Source: a bacterium (lineage in GTDB: Bacteria > Bacteroidota > Bacteroidia > Bacteroidales > Muribaculaceae). Taken from it: 6,880 bases of DNA. Positions 1-4,147 of this stretch are shown here, piece after piece. The notes below the pieces were generated by a model. The model ran no database searches. It was not told the DNA's origin and saw only the letters and a program-made list of their open reading frames with translations. The stretch is taken from positions 1 to 6,880 of the forward strand of contig SFTJ01000094.1 in the NCBI GenBank assembly GCA_004563195.1. The letters run 5' to 3'. Numbering within the stretch: position 1 is the first letter of the stretch; each line of letters begins with the position of its first letter. Both the position numbers and the translations under genes were made by a program.

Positions 1-1098
1 AATCTGCGCGCCGACATCGAAGAATTGAAGCAAAAAGCCGACACTACAGCTATAGAGGACGAATATAAGAGCAAGATGGAGGTGACCAATGCGCTGATTA
101 ACCAGCTGCGCACCGCAGCCGCCCAAAAGGAGCAGGAAGTGATGGCACTCACCGAGAAATTCCGCCTTGCCAACGAGGAAATAGAAAATCTGCAGAACGA
201 ACTCGCTGCTGCACATAAAGACCTCGAAATAGCAGCCGAAGTGCAGGAAACCATCGAGCAATTCGAAGAATATAAGCTAAAGAAAGCCGCCGAGGTGGAA
301 AATTTGAAGGCTCAGCTTGCATCGGCGCAAACTGCCGATAACGAGGCTGTTGAGGCTCAGAAAAAGCAAGTTGCCGATGTTCGACTTGAGAACAATCGCC
401 TGCTTATGCGCGTAGCCGAACTGGAGATGAAGTTGCAGTCGGCTCGCAACGACGGCGAAGCAAAATTGAAAGAACTTCAAAGTCAATACGAAGCATCGAA
501 GGCCGGCGAAAAGGGTGAGATAGAAGCCCTAACCGACAAGTTGAAAGATGCGCAAACGCAGCGTGTGGCTATGCAAAATAAGCTTGCCGCCGCCGAGGCT
601 ACTATCGCCGAACTTCGAGAGAGCAACAACTCGCGCAGCGTGAGCCTTGCCAATCAAATCGATAGCCTCAAGACTCAACTCAAGAAGGCAGTGGAGCGTA
701 TGGAAGCCGCTGAGGCTAAGGTCGACTCAATGACCGAAGCGCAAGCCAAGACCAATGCCGAACTCAAGACACTGAAGGCCGATAATATGGCGATGAAGGT
801 GCACGAACGCAATCTGAAGGACAATATAGCCGACCGCGACCGCGAGATAGCTGAACTGCGCAAGAGCCTTGCCGAGGGTGGTGTGGCACTGCCCAACGAG
901 GTAGGCAGCGACGCCGAAGTGGTGCTGAATGTAGACAATGCGGCGGTGTCGGCAATCGATGATATCGACGACATCGACTGGCTTATGCCATCGCCCCCGT
1001 CAGAGCCCGAACCGGAACCCGCTCCCGAACCTGTAGTGAAAGAAGAAAAGCATAAGTCGAATTCCGACATAGGCGACGCCCAAATGTCGTTATTCTAA
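1..1098 (+). CDS. Long coiled-coil protein with C-terminal sliding-clamp-like motif (5' partial)
   Basis: The frame is open from the first base of the window, so the gene begins upstream; a TTG at 25 is in frame but is not a credible start. The visible 365 residues are mostly a heptad-rich, Glu/Lys/Ala/Leu-rich coiled coil (segments such as VAELEMKLQ, IDSLKTQLKKAVE and IAELRKSLAEG) over about the first 300 residues. A short acidic stretch follows (DDIDDIDWLMP), then a Pro-Glu linker (PSEPEPEPAPEP) and a Lys-rich end. The last five residues are QMSLF, which fits the bacterial beta-clamp binding consensus QL(S/D)LF; E. coli MutS carries the similar QMSLL. I infer an elongated cytoplasmic protein with a flexible tail that may dock on the replication clamp. 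No enzymatic domain is visible in this part. The family is not recognised. GC content is clearly higher than in the island downstream. Confidence 0.85.
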   Translation, partial: NLRADIEELKQKADTTAIEDEYKSKMEVTNALINQLRTAAAQKEQEVMALTEKFRLANEEIENLQNELAAAHKDLEIAAEVQETIEQFEEYKLKKAAEVENLKAQLASAQTADNEAVEAQKKQVADVRLENNRLLMRVAELEMKLQSARNDGEAKLKELQSQYEASKAGEKGEIEALTDKLKDAQTQRVAMQNKLAAAEATIAELRESNNSRSVSLANQIDSLKTQLKKAVERMEAAEAKVDSMTEAQAKTNAELKTLKADNMAMKVHERNLKDNIADRDREIAELRKSLAEGGVALPNEVGSDAEVVLNVDNAAVSAIDDIDDIDWLMPSPPSEPEPEPAPEPVVKEEKHKSNSDIGDAQMSLF

Positions 1099-1104
1099 GA
1101 AATC

Positions 1105-1142
1105 AAAAAGCGCACTCAGCCATAGGTTGAGCGCGCTTTTTT
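1105..1142 (+). terminator. Rho-independent terminator of the coiled-coil gene
   Basis: A 17-base arm at 1105-1121 pairs with 1125-1141 around a three-base loop (ATA), with one A-C mismatch and one G-U pair. The 3' arm ends in six T's (1137-1142) and the 5' arm begins with five A's, so the same hairpin could also stop transcription arriving from the other strand. It starts seven bases after the stop codon at 1096-1098. Confidence 0.9.
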
Positions 1143-1333
1143 AATGTTATTTTCTTTATATACGGAACTTGGATATGAAGAATGTGTTTACATACTTGTA
1201 CTTGGTGATTAAAAGATAGTTCTTATAACACAAATCACACCACTCGGAGCACAAATCATCACAACCCCGCCGCGAAGGGCTTTTGTCGCCACACTAATCA
1301 CCCGGCAAGCGGAAGATTAAGCAGATATTTTTC
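1143..1333. other. Non-coding spacer before the RHS island
   Basis: No convincing gene on either strand. The stretch contains a 9-base direct repeat CACAAATCA at 1229-1237 and 1250-1258. At its right edge lies a perfect 14-base palindrome ATTTTTCGAAAAAT (1327-1340), whose right half runs into the duplicated module. No obvious promoter for the coiled-coil gene or for a reverse gene is seen. Confidence 0.6.
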
Positions 1334-1616
1334 GAAAAATCATACAAATAGTATTGCATTTTTCGGGCAAAACGCGTAAATTTAACCACAAAATCTAGAC
1401 CTTATGACAGCCATGGCGAGAAATATAGTTGTGATGTGCTTCAGCGCATTCGTGCTGAATACCGCAATTCTTGCGCATGCCGATGCAGGTTATTTCGCTG
1501 ATAATCTGCAGAAAATCAAGGAATATATAGCAAGCGACACATTGCACTACTACATTAAAGACAACCAAGGCAATGTGCGCAGCGTAGTTCGCCAAGACGG
1601 CGCAGTGGTGGAGAGC
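1334..1616 (+). repeat. Duplicated 5' module, copy 1
   Basis: This segment is repeated at 2768-3050 with a constant offset of 1434 bases and no gaps. By hand count there are 16 differences over the 270 bases 1347-1616, and a short, weaker match extends left to 1334 (shared GAAAAATC). The module holds a putative promoter, the start codon, the signal peptide and about 70 codons up to the VVES of the RHS core. Similarity ends sharply one codon before the conserved YYPYG motif. Confidence 0.95.
1353..1384 (+). promoter_or_regulatory. Putative Bacteroidetes-type promoter of the RHS-core gene
   Basis: ATTG at 1353-1356 resembles the -33 TTTG box. TAAATTTA at 1377-1384 matches seven of eight positions of the -7 box TAnnTTTG, with a 20-base spacing. 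Both boxes are kept unchanged in the second copy although neighbouring bases differ, which supports function. The implied transcription start is only some 10-25 bases before the two candidate start codons, so the leader would be short. Confidence 0.5.
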
Positions 1617-2273
1617 AACGAATACTACCCCTACGGAGGACTTTTCTCAGCCGCAGCCTCGGCACAGCCCTATAAATACGGCTCAAAAGAACTCGACCGC
1701 ACCCACGGCCTCGACCTCTATGACTCCGAAGCCCGCTGGTACGACTCGCTGCTCGGCCGCACCACCACAATGGACCCATTAGCCGAGAAATACTACAGCC
1801 TCAGCCCCTACACCTGGTGCGTCGGAAATCCGGTGAAAAATATTGATTTGCACGGAGATACTGTCGCCGTACTATATAAATGTGATATCATTGGACATCT
1901 GGCTTTACTTATTCAAAATGAGAAAGGAAAGTGGATGTACTATTCATTTAATGGTATTCCTATGTATGAATTATCCGAGAAATTTTCCGTGGGATTTTCA
2001 GGAGGAAAACCATACCATGATTTAGGAGTAAAAACATTCGATAGTCCAGATGATTTTATGAATAGTACATATAATCGAGAAGGAAACGAAGAAGAAGTGA
2101 AAAATAACAAGGTGAACAATTTTGGCTATGAATATGCGTATGTTATACCAACAACACAGTCACAAGATGAGACAATAGAAGATCAGTTTCAGATGGAGGC
2201 GAAAAAAAAACTATACGTTTTGGCATCAATGCGCTATTGTTGTTCAAAATGCCCTAAATGCAGGAAACATTAA
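1404..2273 (+). CDS. Secreted mini-RHS core protein with frameshifted papain-like toxin domain
   Basis: Read as written this is 289 residues. Residues 1-28 look like a Sec signal peptide (basic MARN, hydrophobic IVVMCFSAFVLNTAILA, then HADA). ATG at 1404 and ATG at 1413 (MARN...) are both possible starts and both are conserved in the second copy. Residues 45-152 are an RHS repeat-associated core: KDNQGNVRSVV, EYYPYGGLF, YGSKELDRTHGLDLYDSEAR, LLGRTTTMDPLAEKYY, GNPVKNIDLHG. No upstream YD-repeat shell is present. From about residue 153 base composition turns AT-rich and a variable domain begins with GHLALLI (His165), as in H-first papain-like or NlpC/P60-like folds. A run of nine A's (2202-2210) then moves the frame, and the protein ends in a short Cys-rich tail (CCSKCPKC) that I regard as out-of-frame. 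Known role of such proteins: core-delivered C-terminal toxins in competition between bacteria. The toxin activity here is inferred. Confidence 0.8.
   Translation: MTAMARNIVVMCFSAFVLNTAILAHADAGYFADNLQKIKEYIASDTLHYYIKDNQGNVRSVVRQDGAVVESNEYYPYGGLFSAAASAQPYKYGSKELDRTHGLDLYDSEARWYDSLLGRTTTMDPLAEKYYSLSPYTWCVGNPVKNIDLHGDTVAVLYKCDIIGHLALLIQNEKGKWMYYSFNGIPMYELSEKFSVGFSGGKPYHDLGVKTFDSPDDFMNSTYNREGNEEEVKNNKVNNFGYEYAYVIPTTQSQDETIEDQFQMEAKKKLYVLASMRYCCSKCPKCRKH
2202..2210 (+). other. A9 homopolymer at the frameshift point
   Basis: Nine consecutive A's inside codons for KKK. With eight A's the frame continues as AAA AAC TAT into the long open C-terminus described next. Homopolymers of this length are known sites of replication slippage, transcriptional slippage and sequencing error, and the sequence alone does not tell which applies. 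Confidence 0.75.
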
Positions 2274-2403
2274 ATCAATAGACGTAAGTTATTTGTATTT
2301 TGATGATGATTATCCTAAAGTTAATGTTCCATATACGCCGTTAAGAACATTTAGTAACATTTTTAATAATAATCCGAAAGGTAAAATAATTACAAGAAAA
2401 TGA
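2211..2403 (+). pseudogene. Displaced C-terminal part of the RHS toxin (catalytic cysteine segment)
   Basis: In the frame one base on, codons from AAC at 2209-2211 read NYTFWHQCAIVVQNALNAG and on to TGA at 2401-2403, 64 residues without a stop. Joined through an eight-A tract, the protein would be 332 residues, with Cys276 in QCAIVVQNAL. That resembles the N-C-A nucleophile helix of permuted papain-like peptidases and would complement His165. The stop overlaps the next start as ATGA, the usual coupling of toxin and immunity genes. Both points argue that this, not the stop at 2273, is the ancestral C-terminus. The assignment to a papain-like fold rests on motif resemblance only. Confidence 0.7.
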
Positions 2404-2747
2404 AAAATAAAAGAATAATTACATGGCTAACTCCAATTTGGTTCTCGCTCCAAGGTGTGTTTGCGATTTATTGGCCTTTGTACTTATACTATGAGGCTGG
2501 TGTCAAATTTTTTGAAATGTTAGTTACGGGCTCTATCTTATTACTATTGTCTCTATTAATTGTTGCAAAAAATAGAATAATCAGAAAAATAGCGTGTTTT
2601 TTATTGTGGGTTTATTCGGTTCCATTCTGTTATGTAGTTTTTCTTTATGTCGGCTGTGCCGGTAACACAGACTCATTTGTATTGGTATTTGGAACTATTT
2701 GTATTGTAAATATTGTGTTGCTATTTAGAAGTAGGAAGAACATGTGA
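2400..2747 (+). CDS. Small four-helix membrane protein, candidate immunity protein
   Basis: 115 residues starting MKNKRIITW, with four hydrophobic segments at about residues 9-31, 37-56, 62-85 and 92-109, short basic connectors and a basic end (RSRKNM). No conserved motif is recognised. The start ATG overlaps the TGA of the displaced toxin frame (ATGA), so translation is probably coupled to full-length toxin rather than to the version ending at 2273. Position directly after a variable toxin domain, low GC and small size fit an immunity gene. A membrane location would suit a toxin acting at the envelope, consistent with the toxin's signal peptide. Function is inferred from context only; a stand-alone membrane protein of unknown role is the alternative. 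Confidence 0.7.
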   Translation: MKNKRIITWLTPIWFSLQGVFAIYWPLYLYYEAGVKFFEMLVTGSILLLLSLLIVAKNRIIRKIACFLLWVYSVPFCYVVFLYVGCAGNTDSFVLVFGTICIVNIVLLFRSRKNM

Positions 2748-2767
2748 TTTCACAGGGGTATAGAGAT

Positions 2768-3050
2768 GAAAAATCGGAAGAATAATATTGCATTTATTGA
2801 GCAAAACGCGTAAATTTAACCACAAAATCTAGACCTTATGACAGCCATGGCGAGAAATATATTTTTGATGTGCTTCAGCGCATTCGTGCTGAATACCGCA
2901 ATTCTTGCGCATACCGATGTAGGTTATTTAGCTGATAATAAGCAGAAAATCAAGGAATATATAGCAAGCGACACATTGCACTACTACATTAAAGATTACC
3001 AAGGCAATGTGCGCAGCGTAGTGCGCCAAGACGGCGCAGTGGTAGAAAGC
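2768..3050 (+). repeat. Duplicated 5' module, copy 2
   Basis: Second copy of 1334-1616, about 94% identical over its right 270 bases. It starts 20 bases after the stop of the membrane-protein gene and ends after the codons for VVES, where the sequence changes to unrelated AT-rich DNA. Coding differences cluster around the signal peptide (NIFLM for NIVVM, HTDV for HADA, and L for F soon after), so the copy is not a very recent duplication, yet the frame has stayed open. Confidence 0.95.
2787..2818 (+). promoter_or_regulatory. Putative promoter of the second RHS module
   Basis: Same ATTG (2787-2790) and TAAATTTA (2811-2818) boxes with the same 20-base spacing as in the first copy. The bases between them include most of the upstream differences. 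No terminator is visible between 2747 and this point, so transcripts from the first unit may also read through. Confidence 0.45.
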
Positions 3051-3242
3051 ACCGTGTCGGCAATGTGGTGTTATGGACAAAATAATAATTGTCACAATGA
3101 ATCCCATATTGTGAGAGATATCGATTGTAAGATATATGATGTTAATGAGTCTTTGTTTTTTTGTAGAATCGATTCGTTAATAGAACTTGCGCGTCAAGAG
3201 ATTCCGGACTGTAATGGTTGGGGGATGTACATTATAGAATAA
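2838..3242 (+). CDS. Truncated RHS-core protein joined to an unrelated C-terminus
   Basis: 134 residues. Residues 1-71 repeat the signal peptide and core start of the first unit (DTLHYYIKDYQGNVRSVV, then RQDGAVVES). The rest of the RHS core, from EYYPYG to the GNPVKN motif, is missing. Residues 72-134 are unrelated (TVSAMWCYGQNNNC, VRDIDCKIYDVNES, IELARQEIPDCNGWG) and lie in AT-rich DNA. ATG at 3062 in this part could be the original start of a once separate gene. The stop overlaps the next ATG as TAATG. Possible readings are an orphan cassette left by recombination, a minimal secreted effector, or the N-terminal half of a 254-residue protein split by a 14-base change (see the next entry). 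I do not recognise the C-terminal domain. Confidence 0.65.
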   Translation: MTAMARNIFLMCFSAFVLNTAILAHTDVGYLADNKQKIKEYIASDTLHYYIKDYQGNVRSVVRQDGAVVESTVSAMWCYGQNNNCHNESHIVRDIDCKIYDVNESLFFCRIDSLIELARQEIPDCNGWGMYIIE

Positions 3243-3616
3243 TGCTTATAGATTATCCCGAGATATCGTTCAATTCGGATAGAATCGAATATTTCGAAAC
3301 CGGAGAATTAATAAGCAAATGCGATTTCGACAATATGATTAAGTGTCAAGCAGTATCGAAGCCTATAAGAATATCGGTTGTTTTATTTATTATTCCTAAC
3401 GAATCAGGAATGTTTCTACATAAGAACAATTACTATTTTGTGCTTGATGACAAATACTTGGATTTTATCACAGAGCGCTCTGAGTTAACATTAGAGCACC
3501 GAGTATTCCCAACTGATTTTGACAATCCTGTTCCGCCATTGCCTGTTATAACAATTATTTATAACGAGAATGGAAAGATGTCACTGTATTCATGTGAATG
3601 CGAATGTCCTATCTAA
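3242..3616 (+). CDS. Hypothetical protein coupled to the truncated RHS gene
   Basis: 124 residues from the ATG in the TAATG overlap (MLIDYPEISFNSDRIEYF...). A TTG at 3218 in the same frame is less likely because it lies inside the preceding gene. The protein is soluble, acidic and aromatic-rich, with no signal peptide or membrane segment, and ends with Cys pairs (CECECPI). It could be an immunity protein for the upstream variable region. It could also be the second half of the same protein: TTATAGA occurs at 3232-3238 and 3246-3252, and removing the 14-base offset would read WGMYIIDYPEIS without interruption. Family not recognised. Confidence 0.55.
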   Translation: MLIDYPEISFNSDRIEYFETGELISKCDFDNMIKCQAVSKPIRISVVLFIIPNESGMFLHKNNYYFVLDDKYLDFITERSELTLEHRVFPTDFDNPVPPLPVITIIYNENGKMSLYSCECECPI

Positions 3617-3663
3617 GACATATTATATAAAATACACAAACAAAGAATCTATTTTATGAGAGG

Positions 3664-3703
3664 AAATATTAAATAAACAGTGATTATTAAATATTTATTT
3701 TTT
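3664..3703 (+). terminator. Possible AU-rich terminator of the RHS island
   Basis: Arms 3664-3676 and 3684-3696 pair at 12 of 13 positions around a seven-base loop and are followed by six T's (3698-3703). The stem is made only of A-T pairs, so it would be weak; it is nonetheless the only terminator-like structure after the second unit. Confidence 0.35.
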
Positions 3704-3774
3704 GATATGTCAAGATTTATTTCTTTGTATATATTTTTAATGGGAACAGGTCGTGCTGCGGCTATTTTAAACAC

Positions 3775-3810
3775 GGATTTACACAAATAATTGACCGCAG
3801 ATTTACACAA
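3775..3810. repeat. GATTTACACAA dispersed motif, two copies
   Basis: GGATTTACACAA at 3775-3786 and CAGATTTACACAA at 3798-3810; the first motif recurs exactly at 6623-6634 on the far side of pnp. Similar short tracts are, as I recall, scattered in intergenic DNA of Bacteroidales. Function unknown. Confidence 0.6.
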
Positions 3811-3835
3811 TTTAGATTATAAGCAGGTGACTATT

Positions 3836-3936
3836 CAGCCTCTTGAGGCTGTATTGTGGGTGGGTCGGGGTACACCACACCGGTTGCTTCGCTCCCTCTG
3901 TGTGGTGCTAACCATAAATCAGCCTCGCCGAGGCTG
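3836..3936. repeat. REP-like element with two identical hairpins
   Basis: CAGCCTC-TT-GAGGCTG (3836-3851) and CAGCCTC-GCC-GAGGCTG (3920-3936) have the same seven-base arms. Between them CACCACAC (3873-3880) pairs with GTGTGGTG (3900-3907), with GGT/ACC pairing further out. The result is a three-hairpin cluster of the sort mobilised by REP-associated tyrosine transposases. No such transposase is in the window. Confidence 0.7.
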
Positions 3937-4105
3937 TGCGGAATTCTTGAATCAGGTTGAATGGTTTGCATAGATAGTTGCGTGTGTGGGTGGAAGAGGT
4001 GAAAATTGAGCGTCAGGGGGTGGGATAAAGAGGGAAAAATAGTGAATAAGTCGTAAGACTTGTATAAAAGATACATTATTAATAGCAAAAGCGAAAAATT
4101 TTTGC

Positions 4106-4113
4106 TAATTTTG
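4106..4113 (+). promoter_or_regulatory. pnp promoter, -7 box
   Basis: TAATTTTG is an exact match to the Bacteroidetes -7 element TAnnTTTG. No clear TTTG is seen about 20 bases upstream, so the -33 element is weak or absent. An inverted repeat, AGCAAAA (4084-4090) with TTTTGCT (4100s), overlaps the box and could modulate it. The implied leader is roughly 28 bases and A-rich next to the start (GAAAAAGAAATAATATG), without a Shine-Dalgarno sequence. Confidence 0.6.
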
Positions 4114-4147
4114 CACGAATTTTATATAAAGCTGAAAAAGAAATAAT

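Larger units (their letters stand above)
3617..4105. other. Intergenic region without a convincing gene
   Basis: The first part (to about 3770) is very AT-rich and holds only the weak hairpin listed separately. Then come two copies of a (G/A)GATTTACACAA motif (ends at 3786 and 3810), the REP-like double hairpin at 3836-3936, and a G-rich single-copy stretch (3960-4030). A small hairpin AAGTC-GTAA-GACTT lies at 4048-4061, some 45 bases before the pnp -7 box. The short open frames here run through repeat DNA and are not believed. Confidence 0.6.

Noticed and set aside
675..1070. Open frames opposite or inside the coiled-coil gene, including Ser-rich ones
   Set aside because: Low-complexity shadows of the Glu/Lys/Ala-rich repeat codons on the plus strand.
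2211..2273. CxxC-rich tail CCSKCPKC looking like a zinc ribbon
   Set aside because: It is read out of frame after the A9 run; the alternative frame gives a longer, better-formed C-terminus ending on the ATGA overlap.
3218..3241. TTG at 3218 as start of the 124-residue protein
   Set aside because: The ATG at 3242 sits in a TAATG overlap with the preceding stop and is the simpler start.
3836..3936. CRISPR array from the repeated CAGCCTC arms
   Set aside because: Only two copies, each a short self-complementary hairpin with no regular spacer structure.
3791..4088. Short frames on both strands in the pnp upstream region
   Set aside because: They are formed by the REP-like hairpins and G-rich DNA and overlap each other on opposite strands.
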